This document shows positions 44,742 through 53,026 of a stretch of 64,000 nucleotides of DNA, piece by piece. A program made the translations under genes and the position numbers. The notes under the pieces were generated by a model, which searched no databases, was not told where the DNA came from, and saw only the letters and a list, made by a program, of their open reading frames with translations. The first letter of the stretch is position 1. The number at the start of each line of letters is the position of its first letter. Source of the DNA: Clostridiales bacterium (GTDB lineage Bacteria; Bacillota; Clostridia; Saccharofermentanales; Saccharofermentanaceae); NCBI GenBank assembly GCA_017551625.1, contig JAFZLF010000024.1:21492-85491 (forward strand), read 5' to 3'.

Positions 44742-45914
44742 TTACTTCAATCCCAGTTCCTTCGCGATTGCCTCGAAGGCATCCTTCGATCCGAGGATCG
44801 TCTTCTCCGATACGCAGAAGGCAAGTCTTACGTAACCTTCCCGCTTAAAGGCGGAACCCGGTACGACCAGGACGTTGTACTTCGCGCAGACTTCACAGAA
44901 CTTCGTATCTTCGATCGGGGTCTTCATGAAGAGATAGAGGGCGCCCTGTGGCTTCGTGCAGGTGAATCCGGCCCCGGTGATGATGTCGTAAAGCTCGTTT
45001 CTTCTTCTCTCGTAGTTCGGAACATCGACCTTCGCATCGAGCGCTTTGGCAACGACGCGCTGCATAAGGGCCGGTGCATTGACATCTCCGAGAATACGGT
45101 TACAGAGGACGAGGGCCTGTGTGAGAAGCGCAAAATCTTCGTGCTTCGGGCTGACACAGGTATAGCCGATGCGCTCTCCCGGAAGGGAAAGTGATTTGCT
45201 CCATGAGAAGCAAACGATAAGATTATCGAAGTAAGAGAGGGAGCACGGAACTGTCATCCCGTCATAGGCCAGATCAATATACGGCTCGTCGGAGATCACG
45301 TGAATGACGTGATCCTGCTTCTTAAGAAGAGAATTCAGTTCCTCGAGAACTTCCTTCGGATAGATGGCGCCGCTCGGGTTGTTCGGGGAATTGATGATGA
45401 TCGCCTTCGTCTTCGGCGTAATCGCTTTCTCGATCTCGGACATGATCGGAAGGAAAGTATCCGGATCGGTATTGACGATGACCGGAACAGCCTTGAAATT
45501 GCTGATATAGTTCAGATATTCGAGAAAGAACGGCGCGAGAAGAAGGATCTCATCTCCCGGCTCCATGATGGCGCGAAGGATGTTGTTCATACCTGAGGCT
45601 GCACCACAGGTCATGCAGATGGAGTCGATCCCGATCGAAAGACCGCTCTTTCTGGAGAGCTGATCGGCGATCGCCTGACGAGTCTCCGGATACCCGGCGT
45701 TCGCCATATAGCCATGCATGCCGGGAATATCGGCATTAGCCAGCTCGATGAGTGCTTCCTTAACTTCCTTCGGAGGTTCGAGGTCAGGGTTTCCGATAGA
45801 GAAATCGAAGACCTTGTCTTCGCCGTAGATCTTCTTCAGTCTCGTTCCTTCGTCAAACATCTTGCGGATCAGGGAACCACCGGAAAGCTTGCTTTCTATT
45901 TCTTTGGAGATCAT
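44742..45914 (-). CDS. Class I/II pyridoxal-phosphate aminotransferase
   Basis: A 390-residue fold type I aminotransferase. The substrate-binding start (GSLIRKMFDEG), NSPNNPSGAIY (about 174-184), the PLP lysine in FSWSKSLSLPGERIGY (about 238-253) and a late R in GYVRLAF support this. Similar proteins act on aspartate, alanine or aromatic amino acids; the exact substrate is not clear. ATG 45914 follows AAAGGATG; a longer frame to 45965 runs over the promoter and is rejected. Confidence 0.9.
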   Translation of the reverse strand: MISKEIESKLSGGSLIRKMFDEGTRLKKIYGEDKVFDFSIGNPDLEPPKEVKEALIELANADIPGMHGYMANAGYPETRQAIADQLSRKSGLSIGIDSICMTCGAASGMNNILRAIMEPGDEILLLAPFFLEYLNYISNFKAVPVIVNTDPDTFLPIMSEIEKAITPKTKAIIINSPNNPSGAIYPKEVLEELNSLLKKQDHVIHVISDEPYIDLAYDGMTVPCSLSYFDNLIVCFSWSKSLSLPGERIGYTCVSPKHEDFALLTQALVLCNRILGDVNAPALMQRVVAKALDAKVDVPNYERRRNELYDIITGAGFTCTKPQGALYLFMKTPIEDTKFCEVCAKYNVLVVPGSAFKREGYVRLAFCVSEKTILGSKDAFEAIAKELGLK

Positions 45915-45953
45915 GTCATTCACATCCTTTTTTAGTTTTTTCACTTCTTTGGA

Positions 45954-45962
45954 ATTATAGCA
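45954..45962 (-). promoter_or_regulatory. Extended -10 promoter of the aminotransferase gene
   Basis: Read on the minus strand the site is TGCTATAAT within TGTGCTATAAT, the same 11-mer found before the Y-family polymerase (7668) and the lipoprotein at 54581. No clear -35. Confidence 0.65.
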
Positions 45963-46062
45963 CAAATATGATAGTATTAGACATGCTTGGTCCGGTGAGT
46001 GCTTCTTCAGACGATGGCTCCCGGGAAAGATCTTTTGGGAAACAAGAGGAGAGAGGAAAAAG

Positions 46063-46461
46063 ATGGGCCTGTTTATTATTCTTCTGTTATGTCAGCTGAT
46101 CACGCTGGAGGATCTGCAGGAGTACTGGAATGAGATACTCAATCTCAAGTACGGTACACTTACCCGTATGCAATATTTCGCATGCACCTGGCTGTCGACA
46201 TTCGTGATCGCGATCGTCGGTGGCGTTTTCCTGGGTAATGTGATCTTAAAGACCGGATCAACAAGGGGCATCGAGTACTATCTGGTGTACGGGTCGCTCT
46301 ATCTGATCATCACGTTCGTCCAGATCTCGGCCTTCTGCCGAAGAATGAACGATGCCGGCCTGTCGAAGTGGTACACGCTGGTGTTCCTGATCCCGGGTAT
46401 CGGAAATGTCGTGGCGATCCTCATCGCGCTGATGCCGACGGGATTTGGCAGTCATTATTGA
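46063..46461 (+). CDS. DUF805 family membrane protein
   Basis: A 132-residue membrane protein with about four hydrophobic segments. The stretch CRRMNDAGLSKWYTLVFLIPGIGN near residues 88-111 matches the RRLHDIGKSGWW-LIPxxG core of DUF805 proteins, whose function is not established. The start follows GAGGAGAGAGG. It is divergent from the aminotransferase gene and ends 10 bases before the infC promoter. Confidence 0.75.
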   Translation: MGLFIILLLCQLITLEDLQEYWNEILNLKYGTLTRMQYFACTWLSTFVIAIVGGVFLGNVILKTGSTRGIEYYLVYGSLYLIITFVQISAFCRRMNDAGLSKWYTLVFLIPGIGNVVAILIALMPTGFGSHY

Positions 46462-46470
46462 AAATAGTGC

Positions 46471-46499
46471 TTGACAACCATATATCGAACGGTTATTAT
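46471..46499 (+). promoter_or_regulatory. Strong sigma-A promoter of infC-rpmI-rplT
   Basis: TTGACA 46471-46476, a 17-base spacer and TATTAT 46494-46499. Transcription would start near 46506 and give a leader of about 140 bases. Confidence 0.92.
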
Positions 46500-46505
46500 G
46501 TTGAA

Positions 46506-46625
46506 GTTACAGCAAGTAGGAGTTTCCGCTTCTCACCTCAAGCTTAAGTGAAGAGGTTCACGAATGTGGCTTATCTTTCAGGATGGTTTAACGGAGTGAA
46601 GCGGAAGGTTTCACTCCGTTTTTGA
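46506..46625 (+). promoter_or_regulatory. infC leader with attenuator (L20-leader type)
   Basis: The terminator arms AACGGAGTGAA (46590-46600) and TTCACTCCGTT (46610-46620) pair perfectly over 11 bp and are followed by TTTTT from 46619 to 46623. TTCCGCTTC at 46524-46532 is complementary to GAAGCGGAA at 46598-46606, which overlaps the end of the left terminator arm and the loop, so a competing antiterminator can form. In Firmicutes this leader class is bound by ribosomal protein L20, whose gene is third in the operon. Confidence 0.82.
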
Positions 46626-46646
46626 TTTAGAAGGAGGTGTGTTCTT

Positions 46647-47168
46647 ATCGCCAGACAAACGAATGGGCAGCCTATCAACGAAGAGATTCGTTTCGAGAAG
46701 GTGCGACTGATTGATGCAGATGGTACGATGGTCGGTATCGTTCCGATCGAGCAGGCCAGAAAGGCGGCAGAGCTTGCAGGACTGGACCTGGTACTCATCG
46801 CGAATAACCCTGACAACCCGGTTTGCAAGATCATGGACTATGGTAAGTATCTGTTCGAGCAGGCCAAGCGTGAGAAGGAAGCCCGTAAGAATCAGAAAGT
46901 GATTGAGACGAAGGAGATCGGCATGAAGCTGACGACCGAAGATCACGATCTGAACGTCAAGACGAAGAATGCATGCCGTTTCCTGAAGGATGGAAACAGA
47001 GTGAAGGTAATCGTGAAGTTCCGCGGCCGTGAGATGGCCTATCAGAATCAGGGTTACGCTGTGATGGAGAAGTTTGCACAGCTCTGTGCAGAGTTCGGAC
47101 AGGTCGATAAACCGGCCAAGATCGAGGGCAGAAATATGGTCATGTTCCTCGCCCCGAAGAAAAACTGA
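46647..47168 (+). CDS. infC: Translation initiation factor IF-3, ATC start
   Basis: Ensures correct start codon and tRNA choice on the 30S subunit. The frame with the conserved INEEIRFEKVRLIDADG N-terminus has no ATG, GTG or TTG before GTG 46701, which would remove that conserved part. ATC at 46647 lies 9 bases after AAGGAGG (46631-46637) and gives 173 residues, the normal length. A non-AUG start (AUU, AUC or AUA) is a known infC feature that lets IF3 repress its own translation. It is followed by rpmI and rplT. Confidence 0.93.
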   Translation: MARQTNGQPINEEIRFEKVRLIDADGTMVGIVPIEQARKAAELAGLDLVLIANNPDNPVCKIMDYGKYLFEQAKREKEARKNQKVIETKEIGMKLTTEDHDLNVKTKNACRFLKDGNRVKVIVKFRGREMAYQNQGYAVMEKFAQLCAEFGQVDKPAKIEGRNMVMFLAPKKN

Positions 47169-47195
47169 TTGTGAATAAAGGAGGAAATAAAGAAA

Positions 47196-47393
47196 ATGCC
47201 TAAGCAGAAGACACACAGTTCATCCAAGAAAAGATTTAAGGTAACGGGTACCGGTAAGGTCCTGTATTCCCAGGCTTTCCGTCGCCACATCTTGAGCAAG
47301 AGACCGAGCAAGAGAATGAGACATCTCCGTCATACGGCTGTTTGCGCGGCTCCGAATGCGAAGATCATCAAGACGATGGTTCCGTATAAATAA
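47196..47393 (+). CDS. rpmI: Ribosomal protein L35
   Basis: A 65-residue basic 50S protein with the typical [21 protein letters not shown] start and the [16 protein letters not shown] middle. The start follows GGAGG (AAAGGAGGAAATAAAGAAA). It lies 27 bases after infC and 46 before rplT. Confidence 0.97.
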   Translation: MPKQKTHSSSKKRFKVTGTGKVLYSQAFRRHILSKRPSKRMRHLRHTAVCAAPNAKIIKTMVPYK

Positions 47394-47439
47394 TTTGCTT
47401 GAAGATTTAGTTTGAAAAGTTTTTGGGAGGTAATATACC

Positions 47440-47793
47440 ATGTCTAGAGTAAAAAGAGGTATGCGTACAAGAGCGCGTCATCATAAGATCCTGAAGCAGG
47501 CGAAGGGTTACTTCGGTCACAAGAGCAAGCTGTTTAAGGTTGCCAACCAGCAGGTCATGAAGTCCCTGTCCTATGCAAAGCGTGACAGAAAGGCCAAGAA
47601 GAGAGATTTCCGTAAGCTCTGGATCCAGAGAATCAATGCGGCTTGCCGTATCAATGGTCTTTCCTACAGCCGTTTCATGAACGGACTGAAGAAGGCGAAT
47701 GTCGCCCTCGACCGTAAGGTCCTCTCTGAGATCGCGATCTCCGATCCGAATGGTTTCGCGAAGCTCTGTGAGCAGGCGAAGAACGCGCTCTGA
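47440..47793 (+). CDS. rplT: Ribosomal protein L20
   Basis: A 117-residue 50S assembly protein with the canonical [25 protein letters not shown]-terminus and [22 protein letters not shown]-terminal domain. In Firmicutes it also binds the infC leader and represses the operon. The start follows GGGAGG. Confidence 0.98.
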   Translation: MSRVKRGMRTRARHHKILKQAKGYFGHKSKLFKVANQQVMKSLSYAKRDRKAKKRDFRKLWIQRINAACRINGLSYSRFMNGLKKANVALDRKVLSEIAISDPNGFAKLCEQAKNAL

Positions 47794-47803
47794 TTTTTCC
47801 GGC

Positions 47804-48598
47804 GTGGACCGCTTTATAGAGATAAAAAGCAAAGAAAACCCTCGATTCCGATCTGTTTCTGCGCTGCTTGACCGTAAGGTCGCAAGAGTGCAGGGAAAGG
47901 TCTTCATCGAGGGTTTGCGTTTGTGCGAGGATGCTCTGATTTCCGGTCTTGTCCCGGCTTTCCTGATATTGCGGTCGGATAAGACTCCGATCTATAGTGA
48001 CTGGATGGGAAAATATCCGGGTATTGCTAAGGCAGAAGTTGTTGTCCTCTGCGAAGCGCTCTTTGCGAAGTTAAGTAAGACCGTAAATCCTCAGGGGATC
48101 GCGATGGTGGTGGATGCCCCGGAATCGGGTGAGGACGTATTCCGTAAAGAGGGAGCCTGCAGATATATCGTTCTTGAGCATCTTCAGGATCCCGGGAACA
48201 TGGGTACGATCATAAGAATGGCGGATGCTTTTGCCTACGATGCGGTGCTTATTACCGAGGATTCGGTTGATCCGTATAATGAGAAAGTGCTGCGCGCCTC
48301 GATGGGATCGGTATTTCATATTCCCGTACTTCCGTTTCCGGATGCAGAAACAATCTTTTCCCATCTTAAGAGTAACGGCATAAAGTCCCTCGGCGCCCAT
48401 CTGCGGGGAGATCCGCTTTCCGGAATGTCTTTCCCGGATCGGATCGCGCTCTGGATCGGCAATGAAGCCAATGGACTTTCGGACTTTACCTCCTCGCAAT
48501 GTGATATACTTGTTAAGATAGAGATGCCGGGGCGGGCAGAATCCCTCAATGCCGCGTCGGCTGCATCCATTCTGGGGTATCTGCTCTCGAGAAACTAG
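47804..48598 (+). CDS. TrmH/SpoU family RNA 2'-O-methyltransferase
   Basis: A 264-residue knotted methyltransferase. The N-terminal substrate-binding part (about 1-95) has RFRSVSALLDRKVARVQGKVFIEGLRL; the SPOUT domain carries HLQDPGNMGTIIRMADAF (about 125-142), IGNEANGLS (about 218-226) and IEMPGRAESLNAASAASI (about 236-253). Target is probably 23S rRNA. GTG 47804 fits the family start; it lies 10 bases after rplT without a strong site, suggesting translational coupling. The frame opens at 47699 inside rplT. Confidence 0.9.
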   Translation: MDRFIEIKSKENPRFRSVSALLDRKVARVQGKVFIEGLRLCEDALISGLVPAFLILRSDKTPIYSDWMGKYPGIAKAEVVVLCEALFAKLSKTVNPQGIAMVVDAPESGEDVFRKEGACRYIVLEHLQDPGNMGTIIRMADAFAYDAVLITEDSVDPYNEKVLRASMGSVFHIPVLPFPDAETIFSHLKSNGIKSLGAHLRGDPLSGMSFPDRIALWIGNEANGLSDFTSSQCDILVKIEMPGRAESLNAASAASILGYLLSRN

Positions 48599-48629
48599 CA
48601 GACCCTCTTATTTCTTAGGAGGAAGATGT

Positions 48630-49259
48630 ATGCAGATCATGATCCTTGGTGCTTCCCGGCCGGGAATTGCGCTGATGAAGCGTCTGATCGAGAAAGGCCA
48701 CACGTGTGTTCTTGTCGACCGGCGCGCACAGGAAGTTGAGCGTAATCTGAATCTGGGTGTGCTGACTGTCGATGGTGTGATTATCGACACAGATATACTG
48801 AAAGAAGCGGATATGGGGTCGATGGATATCGTGTGTGCGATGAGCGACAGTGAGAATCAGAACCTCATGGCTTCCCAGATCGCCAGAGATATTTTCCAGG
48901 TCAAGAATGTCATTACCCGTGTATTCGGTGCGGAAGACTTTCATTTGTTCGATGAGACGGGATTTCTATCGATCTCTTCGACGGTGCTCACGGCGGATGC
49001 CTTCCTTCGTGCGATCGAAGAGCACGTCGAGCATGAAGATTATGTCGGACAGGTGGTCGCGAATCTTTTCGGTAACAATATCGTCTTCACGCTTCTGGAA
49101 CTCGGAGAACAGTTCACGGGCGCCAGACTCCGCGATGTTGAGGATACGGAAGGACGGCATATCTTCGGGATCGTCAGGCATGAGAACCTCCTGACCGCGC
49201 TTCCTTCTATGAAACTGGAGAAAGGGGATAAGCTGGTGCTGGCCGAGAAGAAGGTCTGA
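48630..49259 (+). CDS. TrkA-like potassium channel regulatory subunit (first)
   Basis: A 209-residue cytoplasmic gating subunit with an N-terminal Rossmann RCK domain (MQIMILGASRPGIALMKRLIEKGHTCVLVD, although the usual GxGxxG is altered to GASRPG) and a C-terminal RCK-C part from about residue 130. ATG 48630 follows TAGGAGGAAG; the frame is open to 48549 within the methyltransferase gene. Its nucleotide site looks degenerate compared with the next gene, so it may be a non-binding partner. Confidence 0.86.
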   Translation: MQIMILGASRPGIALMKRLIEKGHTCVLVDRRAQEVERNLNLGVLTVDGVIIDTDILKEADMGSMDIVCAMSDSENQNLMASQIARDIFQVKNVITRVFGAEDFHLFDETGFLSISSTVLTADAFLRAIEEHVEHEDYVGQVVANLFGNNIVFTLLELGEQFTGARLRDVEDTEGRHIFGIVRHENLLTALPSMKLEKGDKLVLAEKKV

Positions 49260-49279
49260 TACCGGCAGGTGTTTCTTAT

Positions 49280-49933
49280 ATGAAGATCGTAATTGTCGGA
49301 GCGGGGAAACTTGCTCACTACCTGATCCGTGAACTGGAAGGACATCATCATATCGTGATCATCGACAAGGATCCGCAGGCAGCTCTGAAATTCGCAGATA
49401 ACTCCGTCTCAGAAGTCATTAACGGAGACGGATCCTCTTATCCCGTTCTTAAGGAAGCCTGTGAGGATGCTGATCTCATCGTGGCTCTGACGGATCAGGA
49501 CGAGACGAATATGATCGCGTGTCAGATCGCCGAGAAGCATCTGGGCGTCCGTTACTCGATCGCCCGTGTCAACAACCCGAAGAACAAAGAAATCATGGAG
49601 CATTTCGGTGTGGATTACGCTTTTTCGGAGACGCAGATCCTGGCGCATCTGATCGAGCAGGAGATCGACTATGAAGGGCTCCGCATCGTACATCACATCA
49701 AGAATTCCGACCATGTACTGATCGAGTTTACCCTCTCTGAGAAGTCCGATGCATGCGGGAAGTCCATGGCCGAGTATAAATTCGTCCATGACTCGCGAGT
49801 CGTCGTTCTCGCATCTGAAGACGGGGAGACTGTCACTCCTGTCGGCACGACGGTCATGCATGCAGGAAGCCAGATCATGATGGTCTGCGCGCAGAAGGAT
49901 ATCGAGCAGATATGGAAAGAGATGGTGCGATAG
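49280..49933 (+). CDS. trkA: TrkA-like potassium channel regulatory subunit (second)
   Basis: A 217-residue RCK protein with the standard nucleotide motif IVGAGKLAHYLIRELEGHHHIVIIDKD (GxGxxx, acidic D at the strand end) and a C-terminal RCK-C domain. It resembles one half of the E. coli TrkA tandem. With the preceding gene it could form hetero-oligomeric gating rings under TrkH. It abuts trkH directly (stop 49931-49933, ATG 49934). Confidence 0.9.
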   Translation: MKIVIVGAGKLAHYLIRELEGHHHIVIIDKDPQAALKFADNSVSEVINGDGSSYPVLKEACEDADLIVALTDQDETNMIACQIAEKHLGVRYSIARVNNPKNKEIMEHFGVDYAFSETQILAHLIEQEIDYEGLRIVHHIKNSDHVLIEFTLSEKSDACGKSMAEYKFVHDSRVVVLASEDGETVTPVGTTVMHAGSQIMMVCAQKDIEQIWKEMVR

Positions 49934-51385
49934 ATGCTGATCCGCCGGACAAAAACGCGCAAAGCACTGGAATGGATGATGGACCGCCCGGCCAGGGTGA
50001 TCATCTCCAGTTTTCTTTTCATCATGCTGGTGGGAACGCTTCTACTGATGATGCCGTTCGTAACCAATTCAGGAGAGAGTATCGGATTCTTTGACTCTCT
50101 CTTTACGACGGTTTCCGCGACCTGCGTGACCGGACTGATCGTAAGAGATACAGCGACTACATTTAATACTCTCGGACGTGTGATCCTCCTGATCCTGATT
50201 CAGGTCGGAGGTCTCGGACTTGTTACGATCTATACATTCGGTGTCAGTCTCGTCAAGCGGAAGGTCAACGTCAAGACCCGTGTCCTGGCACAGGAGAGCA
50301 CGGGAAGTTTCTCCTATTCCGAACTGACCGGATTGCTCCGGACGATCATCCTGATGACGCTGTTCTTCGAGATGGCCGGCTTTGTCCTTCTGGCGACACA
50401 GTTCGTGCCGCTTTATGGTTACGGTGATGGTCTCTTTAAATCGTTGTTTATGTCTGTTTCTGCTTTCTGTAATGCGGGATTCGACGTGATGGGAGATACT
50501 GCTGCGGGGCCGTATTCGAGTCTGACTGCATTTAACGGGAATACACTTGTTATGTTTACGACAGTCTTCCTGATCTTCTCGGGAAGTCTCGGCTTCCATG
50601 TGTGGAAGGATCTGATCGACTACTGCTCCCGTAAACTCCGGTCTTTCGTCCATCACGATAAGAAAGAACGTACGAATATACATATGAAGCTCCATACGAG
50701 ACTCGCGTTCGTCATGATGGTCATGCTTCTCCTGGTGGGCGCGGCGCTCATACTTGTCATGGAATGGACGAATAAGGATCCTCTTTCTATCGGGAGCTTC
50801 CCGGTATGGGAGAGAATCAAGGCGGCGCTGTTCCAGTCGATGTCCATGCGTACAGCAGGCATGAACTCCATCGATCTTCTCGCGATGCGTGACTGTACGA
50901 AGATCCTCTGCGCAGTCCTGATGTTTATCGGTGCAGGTGCCGGATCTACCGGTGGCGGTATCAAAGTGCAGGTCTTTGCGCTCCTTCTTTATTCCATCCG
51001 GTCTGATTTTGCCGGGAATCCGGAAGTGATTATCAAGAATCACCGGGTATCCCGCACGACGGTGCAGCGCGCACTGACGATCTTCACACTCGGTATCTGC
51101 GTCGTCGTGGTACTGGCCTGCGTACTCTCGGTAACAGAGAGGTCGCTTCTTGCGGCGGGTAAGTTTACCTTTCTGGATCTTCTTTTCGAGTCGGCCTCGG
51201 CCTTCGGCACGGTAGGTGTCAGTTCAGCTTCTACACCACAGTTTTCTTTCTGGGGACATCTTTTCATCATCCCGGTCATGTTCCTCGGCCGTATCGGTCC
51301 GATCACGTTCGCTATGGGTCTAATTCTGAAAGATAAGAAATACGTCAAGAGTGTCTATCCTGAAGCAAAGATCCACCTTGGCTGA
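49934..51385 (+). CDS. trkH: TrkH family potassium uptake channel
   Basis: A 483-residue membrane channel subunit. The four pore loops with their filter glycines are visible: TVSATCVTGL (about 54-63), SVSAFCNAGF (about 175-184), QSMSMRTAGM (about 297-306) and ESASAFGTVGV (about 416-426). Transport is gated by the two RCK proteins encoded just upstream, and the three genes form a tight operon. Confidence 0.94.
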   Translation: MLIRRTKTRKALEWMMDRPARVIISSFLFIMLVGTLLLMMPFVTNSGESIGFFDSLFTTVSATCVTGLIVRDTATTFNTLGRVILLILIQVGGLGLVTIYTFGVSLVKRKVNVKTRVLAQESTGSFSYSELTGLLRTIILMTLFFEMAGFVLLATQFVPLYGYGDGLFKSLFMSVSAFCNAGFDVMGDTAAGPYSSLTAFNGNTLVMFTTVFLIFSGSLGFHVWKDLIDYCSRKLRSFVHHDKKERTNIHMKLHTRLAFVMMVMLLLVGAALILVMEWTNKDPLSIGSFPVWERIKAALFQSMSMRTAGMNSIDLLAMRDCTKILCAVLMFIGAGAGSTGGGIKVQVFALLLYSIRSDFAGNPEVIIKNHRVSRTTVQRALTIFTLGICVVVVLACVLSVTERSLLAAGKFTFLDLLFESASAFGTVGVSSASTPQFSFWGHLFIIPVMFLGRIGPITFAMGLILKDKKYVKSVYPEAKIHLG

Positions 51386-51733
51386 TCCTCGTACTTGTAT
51401 ATCCGCTTGCGCAAGAAAAGAAGAAAACATGCTTCAGGCATAAATGTGGGGGGCCGCATCCCCTTCATAACAGCCCCCCAGAGTATAGAAACTACATGTA
51501 GACAAATTGCTTTTTGAAGTGGCGCCCTCCCATACGATCGAAGACTCATCGTCTATAGTTTTATTTTAGGAAACAAATCCAGTAGGTTTTTTATGAAATT
51601 ATGAATTTTCTGTTTTAAATCATAAACATCAGCAAAAGCACGGAAGAATTCAAGGATTTTGGTGTTTCGTATTTCCATCAAATCGTATTTATGTGATAAT
51701 ACTACGGTATGCTTTGATATGAGGTCTTAGATT
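51386..51733. other. 348-base gap with several small inverted repeats
   Basis: No convincing gene. It contains TGGGGGGC (51450-51457) paired with GCCCCCCA (51473-51480), the palindrome CTACATGTAG (51492-51501), CTTGCGCAAG (51408-51417) and AGAC/GTCT near 51542. The right half is AT-rich and holds TGTGATAAT (51692-51700), a possible extended -10 for the acyltransferase gene. The hairpins could end trkH transcription or belong to an unrecognised RNA. A minus-strand frame (51355-51549) lacks a start site or family likeness. Confidence 0.5.
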
Positions 51734-53026
51734 ATGAAAGAGTTTCTCAAGTATCTGAATTACTGGTCGATCCTGCGGACGGCTGTGTATTATTTCTTCT
51801 TCATGCTGCTGTTCTGGGGAAGTTCCAGTAAACTGGGCCGTAAAGAGTTTCACGATGACTACACAAGTCTCGATACTATGAAATCGCTGCGTGGATTTGC
51901 GGCGATCGGCGTGATACTGCATCACATCTCCCAGGAAGAGATCTTCCAGACACGAAAAGTGCTGACCCCTTTTGTGAATGCGGGTGCTTTCTTCGTGGCG
52001 ATCTTTTTCTTCTGCTCCGGCTACGGACTTCTCAAGAGTCTCGATACGAAGCAGAACTATCTCAAGGGCTTCATCAGGAACAGGATCGTGAAGGCCATCG
52101 TGGTGCCGTTCTATGTCAATGTTCTGATCTACGCGCTATATCAGTATTTCCTCGTGAAGGTGAAGTGGGGGAAGATCCAATGGATCTGTAATCTCAGCGG
52201 TCTTACCATGATGAATGCCTATGCGTGGTTCCCAATCGTGCTGGCGCTGCTCTATCTCTTTTTCTTCCTGTTTTTCCGATTCATCAAGAACCGTCCGATC
52301 TGCTTTCTCCTTATGGCGGCGGTGATCGTCGGCATGGGCATCGGATTCTGCTACAACGGACATTTTGCATGGTGGCACGGCGAGAAGAACTGGTGGATGG
52401 ACTGGAATCACCCGAACACCATCTGGTGGAGAGAACAGAAGGTCCTGTGGTTCAACGGAGAATGGTGGGTCAATTCCGCAGTGGCCTTCCTCGTCGGTAT
52501 GCTCTTTGCCAATTACGAGAAGTATATCGCCGGGTGGTTCAAGAAGCTCTACGCGCTGAAGTTCCATATCCTTCTGGCGTTGACTTTCCTGGCCTTTCAG
52601 CTCTCCGAGTATGGTCAGAGCCACTTCGGATACTGGACCGAGTATGCGGGCATGGGTCCCGGGATCAAGAATAAGATGTATACCTATTTCTGCCAGCTCC
52701 CGGTGATGGCTCTTCTGGGCCTTTTGATCATCATCTTCATGATGAAGTATCACGTCAGTAACCCCGTGACGAGATTCTTCGGGAAATTCTCACTGGATAC
52801 ATATCTCATGAACCTGATGGCGCTCGAGATCACGCGCTTCTATATGGATAAGAAAAAACTCATGTTTACGAAGGTCGCACCGAAGAACCAGCCTCTCGTC
52901 TTCGCGATCACAGCGTTTGCGCTTACTATTGTGCTCGGTATCGGTGAATACTATCTGACGTATGGCGTTAAGAAAGTTCTTTTCAAAGGAAAAAAGAAAG
53001 ATGCAAAGCAGCCGGCAAGTGTATGA
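51734..53026 (+). CDS. Membrane acyltransferase (acyltransferase 3 family)
   Basis: A 430-residue membrane protein with about ten hydrophobic segments. The stretch LDTMKSLRGFAAIGVILHHISQE (about 46-68) contains the R and H expected in acyltransferase-3 proteins (RGxAxxxVxxxH), followed by FFCSGYGLLKS. Members O-acetylate sugars, lipids or peptidoglycan at the membrane. The acceptor is unknown. It overlaps psd, so link to lipid modification is possible. The start follows TGAGGTC. Confidence 0.82.
   Translation: MKEFLKYLNYWSILRTAVYYFFFMLLFWGSSSKLGRKEFHDDYTSLDTMKSLRGFAAIGVILHHISQEEIFQTRKVLTPFVNAGAFFVAIFFFCSGYGLLKSLDTKQNYLKGFIRNRIVKAIVVPFYVNVLIYALYQYFLVKVKWGKIQWICNLSGLTMMNAYAWFPIVLALLYLFFFLFFRFIKNRPICFLLMAAVIVGMGIGFCYNGHFAWWHGEKNWWMDWNHPNTIWWREQKVLWFNGEWWVNSAVAFLVGMLFANYEKYIAGWFKKLYALKFHILLALTFLAFQLSEYGQSHFGYWTEYAGMGPGIKNKMYTYFCQLPVMALLGLLIIIFMMKYHVSNPVTRFFGKFSLDTYLMNLMALEITRFYMDKKKLMFTKVAPKNQPLVFAITAFALTIVLGIGEYYLTYGVKKVLFKGKKKDAKQPASV

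Noticed and set aside
51355..51549. A 64-codon minus-strand frame after trkH
   Set aside because: It overlaps the trkH end, has no ribosome binding site or family likeness, and runs over the hairpins.
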